Shown here one piece after another: positions 1-8,589 of a DNA stretch of 55,537 nt; position 1 is the stretch's first letter; every line of letters begins with the position of its first letter. The stretch is from Aeropyrum sp. GTDB lineage: Archaea; Thermoproteota; Thermoprotei_A; Sulfolobales; Acidilobaceae. The position numbers and the translations under genes were made by a program. Under the pieces are notes generated by a model. It ran no database searches, was not told where the DNA came from, and saw nothing but the letters and a program-made list of their open reading frames with translations. The DNA is taken from the NCBI GenBank assembly GCA_015523465.1, contig WAKF01000086.1:1-55537 (forward strand). The letters run 5' to 3'.

Positions 1-185
1 ATATATTTGTGCTGATAGTCTATAGGTAATTATCATTATTTCTATATCTTACAAATCATTTTAATACCAATGCTTTATGTCACTTTAGACCATATGTCAT
101 TATGGTTTAGAGCTAATTCAGTAAGACGCGAGGCCTTAATGTTTATACAATTTAATAATCATATTTTTATTATACACGATATATG

Positions 186-1022
186 TTATTTGACACTTCT
201 TGCGAGATCGAGACTCTCAGCTACATAGTAATCTCCGCCTACCTGCGCTATGACTAGTAAGCTACCATTAGTTAATTTTAATAAGCTACCCGGGTCGTTA
301 GGGTCCTCTAGCGCCAGGGCTATGTAGAAGGTCATGTTATCCCCGGGCTGGAGAGTGTAGAGCCATAGTGGCGCCTCGGGGTAATATGACACCCCAAAAC
401 CCCTATATAAATCCTCTACTGAGAATCCTTCAAAGAGTACTATGCGTGAAAGCCCAGCGTTCGCGTCAGGCCTTATGTAAGAGTCCCAAATGCTCGTAGA
501 ATAAACTTCCCTACATGAAGGCATTAGTTCTGTCAGGCTTGTAAGTGTTCCAGCCGTGCCCCCACTACCCACAAGATCTATTAATCCATCTCCATCAAGG
601 TCTGTAAGCAGATAAAGCCTGAGGTTTAGGAAGGATTCGGGGGCTAGGGGGTCTGTAGAGGCTGGGTAGGGATATATTGAGGCTAGGTCATCGGTGAATG
701 CAGTAGTAGCGGTTATCGTTACAGGCAGGACCGTTAAGTATATCGTCAAGGGTGAGGCGGACTTGTTGGATATTGAAACTGTGAAGCAGTAGACAGAGGG
801 AGCTGTAGAAGTATCGCTCTCAACGCCAACAAGCATTACATCAAGCCCTCTAGCATAATCTAACAGGACATTTTCAACGGCTAGCCTCTGGAGTAGAGTT
901 GCTGCCTGACCTTGAAAGAACGCATAAACCCCTAATCCTAGAAGTATAGTAACTCCTACAAGTATTGCAACGGTGATTGGAGAAGCTTGTCCTCTCCTAT
1001 ACCATGCCAAGCTAAGCCCCAA
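186..1022 (-). CDS. Surface protein with class III (type IV pilin-like) signal
   Basis: A 278-residue protein starting ATG. Near the N terminus it has RRGQ followed by about 20 hydrophobic residues. This is the class III signal peptide cut by archaeal prepilin peptidase (PibD), so the mature protein should begin with the hydrophobic helix used for pilus assembly or anchoring. The rest is a Ser/Thr-rich beta-type ectodomain with a DLDGDG motif, which resembles Ca2+-binding DxDxDG loops. It is far longer than an archaellin core and has no recognisable partner domain. It is divergent from another RRGQ protein 133 bp away, so both probably build one surface structure. The function beyond pilin-like export is unknown. 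Confidence 0.8.
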   Translation of the reverse strand: MGLSLAWYRRGQASPITVAILVGVTILLGLGVYAFFQGQAATLLQRLAVENVLLDYARGLDVMLVGVESDTSTAPSVYCFTVSISNKSASPLTIYLTVLPVTITATTAFTDDLASIYPYPASTDPLAPESFLNLRLYLLTDLDGDGLIDLVGSGGTAGTLTSLTELMPSCREVYSTSIWDSYIRPDANAGLSRIVLFEGFSVEDLYRGFGVSYYPEAPLWLYTLQPGDNMTFYIALALEDPNDPGSLLKLTNGSLLVIAQVGGDYYVAESLDLARSVK

Positions 1023-1155
1023 TGATCGGAGTACGGCTACCAGGGGCTACTAAATTTTAAATAAAGGGGGGGAAATACACAATACCACTTATTAACTACC
1101 AATAGCATATTACCCAGGGTCCCCTTTAGAATCCCTAAGGGGTGGGTATACCAAT

Positions 1156-3528
1156 ATGATGTTAAGGGCTTCCCGTAGGGGGCAAGCCGAGATAATAGGG
1201 GGTCTTATAATACTAACTATCATATTCCTGATGGCAGTACCCTTGATGTTCTCATTGTATGAGAGGTCTGTGAGGAGCGTAGAGGAAGGCACCAACATAT
1301 TAACTGAGGCTGGGACTATAGCTAATGAGAGATTAACAATTATCCCTGTCGATCCTAGTAATGAAGACTACGTTAACCTGGGTTGGGTGCCCGGGGTGTT
1401 CATAATTAATAGGGGCGTTGTAGAGGTCCAACTAGTTAAGGCTTACTTGATAAACGTCCAAGTTGATAGGATAGTCTATATACTAGATTTGACTACGCTT
1501 AGGCCTGAAGTCCTAGGCTCCAATCCTATAGTAGAGTACATAGCCCTTAACGCCACCCCACTCAACCCCAACGGGGACCCCTTACCACCCGCTGGAGAGC
1601 CTATAACGCTGGCACCCGGAGACAGCCTACTCCTAGTCTTTAACCTATTAAACCCTGAAGACTATGTCATAGCCGTTGAGAGCGCGAGGGGAGTCCTACA
1701 CCCTGTAGGCGGAGGTAGTGAGGGGGGAAGGCTAGTCCCGCAAGGAGGGGGGGCAGGTGGTGGAGCCCAGTCCGTGTCGTTGAGACCGCTCTTTGCACCT
1801 CAAGGAGGATTTAGGCTTGAGGGGGCTCAGGACCTGCAGGCAAAGGGAGCACTTTCTGCATGGAGACCTGCATATAGCGTTAGCGCTGTCTCTAACTTCT
1901 TCGGAGAGCCTGCGATAAGCTACATTAGCTCCTTCATCTACGACGATCCAGACCCCGAACATAGGGGCCTTTCCTTAGTCTACATAGAAGCTTATGATGT
2001 AGGGACTCTCTATGTAGGCCCCGATTCGTGTCCAATAGAACCCTATAGTGAGATTTATATTCACGGCTACATAGGAACATACTATAACTATGAAGGACTC
2101 TTTGGGTTCAACTTCACTTATCTAGACGGATATGCCGTCAGGGTCGAAGTAAGATATACTGGAGGTTCCTCATGTATAGTAGAGGCGCCTGTGCCTTTCG
2201 TTAGTCTTGACCCCACTACTAGCTCGTCTTTCAATGTAGACTTCGATGGTAACAACGTTACTGAAATGGCCGTTTATAGTTTCTATAATGCACCCTTGCA
2301 AACTCCTAATAACGTTGACGCTGACGGCGATGGCAGCCAGCGTAGGGATGTGCTAGTGTGGCAGTATATTGTAGCTAGGGATATTGGTAATAGCGATTAC
2401 ATCAGGATTACCGGCAAAATAAACTATTATTGGACGGCCGTATTCTTTTCAGGATGTCCGTCTTCATTTAGACCCTTAAAGACGTTTAGCGTTGTAGTAT
2501 ACAAGTTCGACGAGGCAACGGGCACATGGGACTTAACTCACTGGAAAGACTTCTATTTCGTTAAGGATAAGCCTAGGCAGTTCCACTTTACAGTTCTCTT
2601 CCCTGTCGACAGGAATTCGATTTACAGGGTTGGAGTTCTCTTCTACGATTACTACCAGGACTTCCTTGGCGATTGTTATATAGACTTCACTTACACTCTA
2701 GAGTTCCTCAATATTGAGTTTGGAGTTGTGAATCCGCTATTCAGGGAAACACCTCCCATATACGTTGTTGCTATACCAGACCCTAACTTGATCTCTGGTA
2801 TTGGCGAAGATAGTTATGCTTCCTGGGCGGGTGTTACTTTAGATGAAGCTAAGCTTGCTGTGCAAAATGAACTGTTAAACGCTATTGATACGGCGCTTAA
2901 TCTAGCTGGCATTGGCAACTACACTGTAGTGGATTCTGTATCTAAACTGTGCAACTTGCTATTTCCTGATAAAATTGCAGGAAGCACTATGGCGCCTCCG
3001 AGAGACGCCATTATATTTTGGCTCCAGGGTGACGTAAGCCTGAGTGACGTAACCCTCACGCCTGGATCTCCATGTTTCGTCACGGAGCAGGACCTAGCAT
3101 CATACATCGAGACTTACGGGTGGATTTTCATACAGGCTACAGGCACCCCCTTCTGGGGTTCTCCCACTAGCATACTTCCACAGAATACAGTAAACCTGCT
3201 GGCTGGCGGCGAGGCAAGCCTCACACCTGAGGGCGAGGCTGCTCGAGTCAAATACTCGGCCTTCGCGATGACAGACACGCTACAATTCAATACCCTAGTA
3301 GAGGTTACAGACACCGGGTCGTCATACTTACTCCCCCAAGCGTCTTTCTACGCCCAGCCTGGAACAAGCGTTTACGGCCATGCAGCATTCACCCTCACGG
3401 GGACGTCGAAGGGTGCCTACATAGTCATGCACGTAGTGCCGGTATGGGGCTCTCCAGGGCCCACGCCAACCACTGTAGCCCAGCTATCCGTCTACGCTGG
3501 GCTTGAAGCCTACGCAGCCCTCAAGTGA
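1156..3528 (+). CDS. Large surface protein with class III signal peptide
   Basis: A 790-residue protein with SRRGQ-AE before a hydrophobic segment (about residues 8-34), the PibD-type class III signal. The body is a large predicted extracellular region with Gly-rich linkers (about residues 192-210), many aromatic and Thr/Ser residues, and a DADGDG calcium-loop-like motif near residue 390. I recognise no catalytic domain. It is divergently transcribed from the 278-residue RRGQ protein and shares its signal and Asp-loop style, which suggests a paired filament or adhesin system. Either ATG of the initial Met-Met pair could be the start. There are no pilus-assembly ATPase genes nearby. Confidence 0.8.
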   Translation: MMLRASRRGQAEIIGGLIILTIIFLMAVPLMFSLYERSVRSVEEGTNILTEAGTIANERLTIIPVDPSNEDYVNLGWVPGVFIINRGVVEVQLVKAYLINVQVDRIVYILDLTTLRPEVLGSNPIVEYIALNATPLNPNGDPLPPAGEPITLAPGDSLLLVFNLLNPEDYVIAVESARGVLHPVGGGSEGGRLVPQGGGAGGGAQSVSLRPLFAPQGGFRLEGAQDLQAKGALSAWRPAYSVSAVSNFFGEPAISYISSFIYDDPDPEHRGLSLVYIEAYDVGTLYVGPDSCPIEPYSEIYIHGYIGTYYNYEGLFGFNFTYLDGYAVRVEVRYTGGSSCIVEAPVPFVSLDPTTSSSFNVDFDGNNVTEMAVYSFYNAPLQTPNNVDADGDGSQRRDVLVWQYIVARDIGNSDYIRITGKINYYWTAVFFSGCPSSFRPLKTFSVVVYKFDEATGTWDLTHWKDFYFVKDKPRQFHFTVLFPVDRNSIYRVGVLFYDYYQDFLGDCYIDFTYTLEFLNIEFGVVNPLFRETPPIYVVAIPDPNLISGIGEDSYASWAGVTLDEAKLAVQNELLNAIDTALNLAGIGNYTVVDSVSKLCNLLFPDKIAGSTMAPPRDAIIFWLQGDVSLSDVTLTPGSPCFVTEQDLASYIETYGWIFIQATGTPFWGSPTSILPQNTVNLLAGGEASLTPEGEAARVKYSAFAMTDTLQFNTLVEVTDTGSSYLLPQASFYAQPGTSVYGHAAFTLTGTSKGAYIVMHVVPVWGSPGPTPTTVAQLSVYAGLEAYAALK

Positions 3529-3592
3529 GCATGAAGCCTCCGGGATAAATACGTTAATCATTACATACATAAAGTAGGGAGTAGCGCGTTCC

Positions 3593-3669
3593 AGACCGCA
3601 GTGAGGAAAGCCTTGGTGGGCACTGAGCCTTCAGGGGGCCGTGAAGAGGGAGGGAGCACCGAGCGGTCT
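3593..3669 (+). ncRNA. Candidate C/D-box sRNA
   Basis: Intergenic. A 7-bp terminal stem (AGACCGC 3593-3599, GCGGTCT 3663-3669) encloses, in order, a C box GTGAGGA (3601-3607), D' box CTGA (3623-3626), C' box GTGAAGA (3641-3647) and D box CCGA (3659-3662). The single nucleotide between stem and C box fits the three-nucleotide bulge of a kink-turn. C-box position 5 (G) can pair with D-box position 2 (C), and C' position 5 (A) with D' position 2 (T). The D' guide is 15 nt and the D guide 11 nt. The 14-nt D'-C' spacer is longer than usual. The targets were not identified. Confidence 0.55.
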
Positions 3670-3742
3670 CGGGGCAATTAGCATTCTTTAGCGGCCTAAC
3701 GGCTAGCATGCAGAGGTTAATAGATTCGGTTATAGACTGTGA

Positions 3743-4525
3743 TTGATAGTGGAGGATGCGAGGTGTTATAGGTTGGTTGATAGAGTCAAGACGGGAATTC
3801 CAGGTATGGATGAGATTCTAAACGGAGGCATTCCTCGGAGGAACGTTGTTCTGCTGAGTGGAGGACCTGGCACGGGTAAGTCGATCTTCTCGTACCAGTA
3901 CCTTTGGAACGGACTGAAGGAGGGCGAGCCCGGCGTTTTCGTAGCTTTAGAGGAGCACCCTGTTCAAGTTAGGATAAATATGTCTCAGTTCGGCTGGGAT
4001 GTTAGGTCCTACGAGAAGGAGGGGAGTTTTGCCATTGTAGATGCGTTTACCGGCGGGGTGGGCGAGGCTGCTAAGCGTGAGAGGTACGTTGTCCAAGACC
4101 CGGAGGATGTGGGGTTGCTTGTGGATGTGTTGAAGGAGGCTATTAGGGATACTGGGGCTAAGAGGGTTGTTGTTGACAGCGTATCTACACTCTACCTGGC
4201 TAAACCCGTGCTTGCTAGGAGGACTGTTATGCTCCTTAAACGTGTTCTTTCGGGGATGGGGACTACTAGCATACTTGTGAGTCAGGTTAGCGTTACCGAG
4301 AGGGGTTTTGGGGGCCCTGGGGTGGAGCATGCTGCAGACGGCATAATCAGGCTTGATCTAGACGAGTATAACGGGGAACTCGTTAGGAGTCTTATAGTGT
4401 GGAAGATGAGGGGTACTAGGCATAGCATGAGGAGGCATCCCTTTGAGATCACTGATAAGGGTATTATAGTGTATCCTGACAAGGTTGTAAGACTGGGTAA
4501 AAGGTTCTCTGTAGAGGAAGTTTGA
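3743..4525 (+). CDS. KaiC-like RecA-superfamily ATPase
   Basis: A 260-residue protein with a single KaiC domain: Walker A GGPGTGKS (residues 40-47), an acidic pair in LEEHP (about 69-73) and Walker B RVVVDS (141-146). The N terminus ([16 protein letters not shown]) is the typical KaiC/RadA-like entry. Archaeal KaiC homologues of this size are ATPases implicated in signalling or motility complexes; no specific partner is evident here. The start is TTG at 3743, in a poorly conserved leader. It is followed 6 bp later by the IMPDH gene, so the two are probably cotranscribed. Confidence 0.85.
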   Translation: MIVEDARCYRLVDRVKTGIPGMDEILNGGIPRRNVVLLSGGPGTGKSIFSYQYLWNGLKEGEPGVFVALEEHPVQVRINMSQFGWDVRSYEKEGSFAIVDAFTGGVGEAAKRERYVVQDPEDVGLLVDVLKEAIRDTGAKRVVVDSVSTLYLAKPVLARRTVMLLKRVLSGMGTTSILVSQVSVTERGFGGPGVEHAADGIIRLDLDEYNGELVRSLIVWKMRGTRHSMRRHPFEITDKGIIVYPDKVVRLGKRFSVEEV

Positions 4526-4531
4526 GCTTCC

Positions 4532-5851
4532 TTGAGGCTCTGCGGTGAGGATGCGGTGGCAGGTAACTCTTCTGTAGTGGGCGAAGTCCTAACCTTCGAT
4601 GACGTCATTATAGTGCCCGGTAAGAGCCCTGTAGAACCTAGAGATGTAGAGCTGTCTTCTAGGGTGACTAGGAGGATTTGGATTTCTATCCCGCTGGTTT
4701 CGAGTCCTATGGATACTGTGACTGAGTGGAGGATGGCCCTTATACTAGCTAGGCTGGGGGCTGTAGGCGTTATACATAGGAATATGAGTGTTGACGAGCA
4801 GGCCATGCAGGTTAGGAGGGTTAAAGAGTCTCCTCCCAGCCCCTGGTACGAGGTCGCAAAGAGTACGCCGGAAGAGCCTCTAAGCCACCTAGATTTCAGG
4901 CTCTCGGAGATCGGTGTTGGAGCTGCAGTCCTCTTCGAGGGCTCGGAGTTTAAGGGTGTCTATGTAGCTAAGGGGGTTAGAGGCGAGTTCTGGCTTAAAA
5001 AGGCTGAGGCTATAGCTGCTCTAGTATCAAGCGTGAAACCTATACCCAGCATAGACGAGGAAGGTAGGCCTAGGGTAGGAGCTGCAGTTAGCCCCTACGA
5101 CGTTAAGAGGGCTAAGGCGCTCGAGGAGGCTGGGGCTGACTTCCTGGTAGTCGACGTAGCTCACATACACAATGTAAACGCCCTTAGAGGCCTGAGGCAG
5201 CTAGTAAAGGATGTATCTATAGACGTCGTCGTGGGCAATCTAGGGACTAGAGAGGCCGTCCTAGACGTTATCAGTGTTGCAGAGGATGTTGGAGGGCTTA
5301 GGGCTGGGATCGCAAGCGGAAGCATATGTACTACCGGGGAGGTTACTGGAGCCTCTATGCCCACACTAACGGCGGTCATGAATGCTTTCGACGCCCTTAA
5401 GGAGCTGGGGGCTGAGAGGGAGGTGCCTATAATAGCTGATGGTGGAGTAAGGAATGCTGGAGACGCTGCAAAGGCTCTCATAGCGGGGGCCTCCTCTGTG
5501 ATGGTGGGTAGAATGCTGGCTGGTACTGAGGAGGCTCCAGGGTCTCTAGTGTCTGTGGGGGGTAGGTTATACAAGCAGTATAGAGGGATGGCTAGTAGGA
5601 GTGCAATTGAAAGGAGGCACGCCAGCGATAGGTACGCGGGGAGGAGTAAGCTTATAGAGGAGGGCGTCGAGGGTCTTGTGCCTTATAGGGGTAGTGTGGC
5701 TGAGGTCCTACTAGAGTTCGCTGCAGGGCTACAAGCTGCTCTAGGCTACGCTGGAGCTTCTAACGTGGGTGAAGCATGGAAAGCCAAGCTAGCTAGGGTA
5801 ACCCAGGCGGGCTTAAGGGAGATTAAACCCCATGACATAGTGCTGGGGTGA
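4532..5851 (+). CDS. guaB: IMP dehydrogenase-family protein lacking normal CBS domains
   Basis: A 439-residue protein of the IMPDH/GMP reductase family. Visible are the N-terminal LTFDDVIIVPG, the substrate-site SSPMDTVTE, the catalytic-Cys loop GSICTT, phosphate-binding IADGGVRNAGDAAKAL, an Arg-Tyr flap dyad in SDRYAG, EGVEGLVPYRGS, and a C-terminal KPHDIV. The Arg-Tyr dyad favours IMPDH (IMP to XMP with NAD+, guanine nucleotide synthesis) over GMP reductase. The region where two CBS domains usually sit (about residues 100-160) is only about 60 residues, so a complete Bateman module is absent. After GSICTT the usual Arg is Gly. The start is TTG at 4532; GTG at 4556 is an alternative. Confidence 0.85.
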   Translation: MRLCGEDAVAGNSSVVGEVLTFDDVIIVPGKSPVEPRDVELSSRVTRRIWISIPLVSSPMDTVTEWRMALILARLGAVGVIHRNMSVDEQAMQVRRVKESPPSPWYEVAKSTPEEPLSHLDFRLSEIGVGAAVLFEGSEFKGVYVAKGVRGEFWLKKAEAIAALVSSVKPIPSIDEEGRPRVGAAVSPYDVKRAKALEEAGADFLVVDVAHIHNVNALRGLRQLVKDVSIDVVVGNLGTREAVLDVISVAEDVGGLRAGIASGSICTTGEVTGASMPTLTAVMNAFDALKELGAEREVPIIADGGVRNAGDAAKALIAGASSVMVGRMLAGTEEAPGSLVSVGGRLYKQYRGMASRSAIERRHASDRYAGRSKLIEEGVEGLVPYRGSVAEVLLEFAAGLQAALGYAGASNVGEAWKAKLARVTQAGLREIKPHDIVLG

Positions 5852-6315
5852 GGGGAGTGAAGAGGAAGCTAGTGGCTCCAGGAAGGATGTACGCAGTCAA
5901 GCTAGAGGAAGGTGAGGAGGTCTTAGAGACCCTTAAGGAGTTGTTGGAGTCTCAAGGAGTTGATGCAGCATTGATCATGGGTATAGGGGGGCTTAGTGAG
6001 GCCGTAATAGGCTTCTATAGCCCCGAAGAGCGTAAGTATAAGGTGGCGGAGGTCAAGCCTAGGGAGGGAATGGTAATAGAGGTAGCTTCTATCGAGGGTA
6101 ACGCTGTAAATACCGAGAAGGGGGTGCACGTGCACCTCCACACGGTACTCAGCATAGACCCTGAGAGGACTATAGCTGGGCACCTTGTCAAGGGCGTAGT
6201 AAGACCCCACATGGAGGTGTTCGTAATAGAGGCTCTCGGCAGGCCCGGAGGAGTGTTAGAAGTGTTCGAGCATAGGAGGAACTTGAATGTGGGCTATGAG
6301 AAGTGGAGGGGGTAG
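5848..6315 (+). CDS. PPC (DUF296) domain protein
   Basis: A 155-residue protein with a PPC/DUF296 fold signature: LEEGEEVLETLKELLES, a Gly-rich GIGGLSEAVIGFYSP strand, HVHLHTVLS, and GHLVKGVVRPHMEVFVIEA. The His cluster in HVHLH resembles the metal-binding triad seen in structures of prokaryotic PPC proteins. Prokaryotic members are usually trimers of unknown function, and plant relatives bind AT-rich DNA through an added hook that is missing here. Its GTG start overlaps the stop of the IMPDH gene by four bases (GTGA), indicating translational coupling. Confidence 0.85.
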   Translation: MRGVKRKLVAPGRMYAVKLEEGEEVLETLKELLESQGVDAALIMGIGGLSEAVIGFYSPEERKYKVAEVKPREGMVIEVASIEGNAVNTEKGVHVHLHTVLSIDPERTIAGHLVKGVVRPHMEVFVIEALGRPGGVLEVFEHRRNLNVGYEKWRG

Positions 6316-6318
6316 GTC

Positions 6319-6867
6319 CTGGATAGAGCGTCTAGGGTTAAAGTCCTTCTCGTTGGGGTTGGCGGTGTAGACCCTTCAACATTGCTCCGTGTAGCCCGCG
6401 AAGCGTCAAAGTACTTGCCTGTTGATGGCGAATGGCTTGTATCGCCTGAGAAGCTTGAACCCCCCATGAAGGCGTTTAACTGGAGCAGAATGCAGTTTAG
6501 AGCTGACGAAGTAAACTACTCAATCTACAATGGTTTTCGAGGGCTTGCAAGCGAGGGTGTAAAGATAGTAGCGGTTGTGTGGGGAGACGGCTATGTCGAG
6601 GGAATGAACTTCGTATTTGGCCTGGCAACCCCCGAGTTAGGCGTCGCCACAGTATATACTAGAAGGCTTGAGTCCGAGGGTAAGCTTGAAGAGAGGCTTG
6701 TGAAGGAGGTCCTACACGAGCTAGGCCATCTACTTGGTCTGGGCCATTGTAACAATAAGAAGTGCGTTATGAGCTTCAGCCTCACGCTAGCTGAGGTAGA
6801 TGAGAAGGGGCCCGGGTTCTGTAGCGAGTGTAGTATTAGGCTGGCTAGAGCCCTGGGTAGGGGTTAA
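6319..6867 (+). CDS. amzA: Archaemetzincin (zinc metalloprotease), probable non-canonical start
   Basis: A predicted peptidase with the archaemetzincin signature: HELGHLLGLGHC, then a Cys five residues on and a downstream FCSEC, giving the three-His catalytic zinc plus a four-Cys structural zinc site. The first ordinary start codon (TTG 6382) would delete the first beta strand. The same frame is open back to a stop at 6313 and encodes RVKVLLVGVGGVDP, which matches the usual N terminus of the family. Upstream of 6382 there is no ATG/GTG/TTG in frame. CTG at 6319, preceded by a GGAGGGG at 6305-6311, gives 182 residues, close to the family length. The physiological substrate is unknown. Confidence 0.85.
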   Translation: MDRASRVKVLLVGVGGVDPSTLLRVAREASKYLPVDGEWLVSPEKLEPPMKAFNWSRMQFRADEVNYSIYNGFRGLASEGVKIVAVVWGDGYVEGMNFVFGLATPELGVATVYTRRLESEGKLEERLVKEVLHELGHLLGLGHCNNKKCVMSFSLTLAEVDEKGPGFCSECSIRLARALGRG

Positions 6868-7316
6868 ATGTCTACTACGAACTGCGTTTTCCAACATCCG
6901 TCACCCTCCCTCTTAACCTCCATCTGAGCATACGTCATAGCCTTCACTATAGTCCTGTGCTCGTGCCTTTCAGGGTCGAACTTTTCACCCCAGATTATTG
7001 ACTGTATCCTCCAAGGCTTTTCATCATCTCCTTCCTCTACCCTACAGACTCTGAAAAGGCCGAATACCAGGCCCTCGCTGTCTGTATATGCTAGCATGGC
7101 CTCTATCCACCTGTATATGAGGTTGTAGAGGTCTATCCCTTCAGTCTCGACTTCTATCTTGACGTGAGGCTTGATCTTGGAGGTGTCGGTTATAACTTCA
7201 TAGACCGCTCTAGCAGCCTCCTCAAGGGATTCCTCGAGTGTTCGGCCCCAAGCTTCTATTAGGACGTCTGCTGTGTGCTCGCTATGCCTCCACCCAGGGC
7301 ACTTCCTCTCCGACAA
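6864..7316 (-). CDS. Archease, RNA ligase cofactor
   Basis: A 150-residue archease. The N-terminal HSEHTADVLIEAWG, the mid-protein IDLYNLIYRWIEAMLAY and the C-terminal HRTIVKAMTYAQMEV are the family's conserved blocks carrying acidic and His metal-binding residues. Archease activates the RtcB-type tRNA ligase by promoting its guanylylation and multiple turnover in tRNA splicing. No rtcB gene is in the window. The start is TTG at 7316, and the gene overlaps the archaemetzincin stop tail-to-tail by four bases. The TATA-like box at 7341-7349 implies an almost leaderless mRNA. Confidence 0.93.
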   Translation of the reverse strand: MSERKCPGWRHSEHTADVLIEAWGRTLEESLEEAARAVYEVITDTSKIKPHVKIEVETEGIDLYNLIYRWIEAMLAYTDSEGLVFGLFRVCRVEEGDDEKPWRIQSIIWGEKFDPERHEHRTIVKAMTYAQMEVKREGDGCWKTQFVVDI

Positions 7317-7340
7317 AGCCCCTCACCCACGTCTTCCAGC

Positions 7341-7349
7341 AATATAAAC
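7341..7349. promoter_or_regulatory. Shared bidirectional TATA box
   Basis: AATATAAAC reads as a TATA box on the plus strand and as GTTTATATT on the minus strand. Assuming about 26 bases to the transcription start, it would place starts near 7371 for the endonuclease III gene (start codon 7387) and near 7319 for archease (start codon 7316). It is the only AT-rich element in the 70-bp divergent gap. Confidence 0.45.
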
Positions 7350-7386
7350 CCGGGTAAGGCTGAAATCTCTCGCGGGCCCGAGCGGC

Positions 7387-8079
7387 TTGGGGAGTATAGC
7401 TGAGAGGGCTAGCGGCGACCTCGTGCTTGAGAGGCTTAGGTCGGCGTTGAGAGTTGACTGGAAAGAGTATGTCGCCCTAGTGGCAGAGAGGACTGATGGC
7501 AGACCCTTCGCAGTCTTAGCAGCCATAGTGTTAAGCCAGAACACCAACGACAAGAATTCTATAAGGGCTTATGAAAGGTTAAGAGCTATGGTCGGGTTGA
7601 AGCCTGAAGACGTGGTAAACGCTGACTTCCACCTCTTAGAGGACGCCATACGCCCTGCAGGTCTCTCAAGACAGAAGGCTAGAACTCTCAAGGAGCTTGC
7701 TATGAAGGTAATCGAGTGGGGCGGGGAGGAATACCTTTTAAGGGAGGATCCGAATGTGCTAAGGGAGAAGCTCCTTTCGGTTCCCGGGGTAGGTCCTAAG
7801 ACGGCCGACGTATTTCTAAGTCTTGTAAGGAAGGCTCCAGGCGTGTTCGCCGTTGACACCCACGCTGCAAGGATAGCTAGGAGATGGGGTCTTGTGAGGG
7901 ATAAGGCGGGCTACGAAGAGACTTCTAGAGCCCTCCTACAGTTCTTTGGCGAAGGCCGCAGCGAGGAAGCTCATAGACTGCTCATAGCCCTGGGTAGGAC
8001 CTATTGTAGGGCTAGGAATCCCCTCTGTAGTGAGTGCCCGGTGAAAGATCTATGTCCGAGTGCCCAACTGCAGTCATAG
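7387..8079 (+). CDS. nth: Endonuclease III-type DNA glycosylase/AP lyase
   Basis: A 230-residue HhH-GPD glycosylase. The helix-hairpin-helix LLSVPGVGPKTADVFL carries the catalytic Lys (K138), and FAVDTH carries the catalytic Asp (D157). The C terminus has the C-x6-C-x2-C-x5-C 4Fe-4S ligands (C207, C214, C217, C223). It removes oxidised pyrimidines and cleaves the abasic site in base excision repair. The start is TTG at 7387, and the extra N-terminal residues are not conserved. Its 3' end overlaps the THUMP gene by 28 bases. Confidence 0.93.
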   Translation: MGSIAERASGDLVLERLRSALRVDWKEYVALVAERTDGRPFAVLAAIVLSQNTNDKNSIRAYERLRAMVGLKPEDVVNADFHLLEDAIRPAGLSRQKARTLKELAMKVIEWGGEEYLLREDPNVLREKLLSVPGVGPKTADVFLSLVRKAPGVFAVDTHAARIARRWGLVRDKAGYEETSRALLQFFGEGRSEEAHRLLIALGRTYCRARNPLCSECPVKDLCPSAQLQS

Positions 8080-8579
8080 TCGCTAAGCCGAAGAGGCAGA
8101 GCTGGGCCCTCGAGGAGGCATGGGACTTAGCTGTAGCCTCTCACCCTGAAGGTAGAGCTGAGGCTACTAGGTTCCCAGGGGTTATACTAGTCTACACCCC
8201 CGAGAGAGATCCTTATAGGTTCTCCGTGATAGCTGCTCGGGGGAGTAGGGGGTTTATACAGCGGATTGTCCCTGCAGAGAAGTGTCTGACGCCTAGGACC
8301 CCCGAGGATATAACTAAGCTTGTAGAGGCCGCTTTCTCCAGTGTGTTAAACCTAGCGGCCTACAAGGGAGTTAGGTTGATAGCATCTATGAGAGGTAGGG
8401 TTAAGGAGCTTTTGGACGTTAACGATATAATTAACACAGCGTTGAAGGCTGGGGTAAAGCTTGATAGAAAAGGTAAGGCCGTAGTGGCCGTTGAAGGTAT
8501 AGACGATATCGTAATAATATCTGCTGGTATTACTTACCAGTGCGGCCCTTCATGCCTACTTGTATATTTAAAGAGGTAA
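8052..8579 (+). CDS. THUMP-domain protein, probable RNA-binding
   Basis: About 175 residues from ATG at 8052; an in-frame ATG at 8034 would add six residues. The segment from about residue 70 on (RIVPAEKCLTPRTPEDI..., KGVRLIASMRG, LLDVNDIINTALKAGVKLDRKGKAVVAVEGIDDIVIISAG) matches the THUMP fold of RNA-modification enzymes. No methyltransferase or thiolase domain is attached, so it may be a stand-alone partner in tRNA modification, as Tan1-like proteins are for cytidine acetylation. The specific role is not established. Confidence 0.75.
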   Translation: MSECPTAVIVAKPKRQSWALEEAWDLAVASHPEGRAEATRFPGVILVYTPERDPYRFSVIAARGSRGFIQRIVPAEKCLTPRTPEDITKLVEAAFSSVLNLAAYKGVRLIASMRGRVKELLDVNDIINTALKAGVKLDRKGKAVVAVEGIDDIVIISAGITYQCGPSCLLVYLKR

Positions 8580-8589
8580 AGGATTATGT

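Noticed and set aside
3590-3700. RNase P RNA (GAGGAAAG resembles its conserved region I)
   Set aside because: Only GAGGAAAG-like bases match; the second core element and the expected size are missing. C/D boxes and the 7-bp stem explain the region better.
3947-4330. 127-residue antisense ORF inside the KaiC-like gene
   Set aside because: It is the reverse frame of a strongly coding gene, with no motif and no ribosome site.
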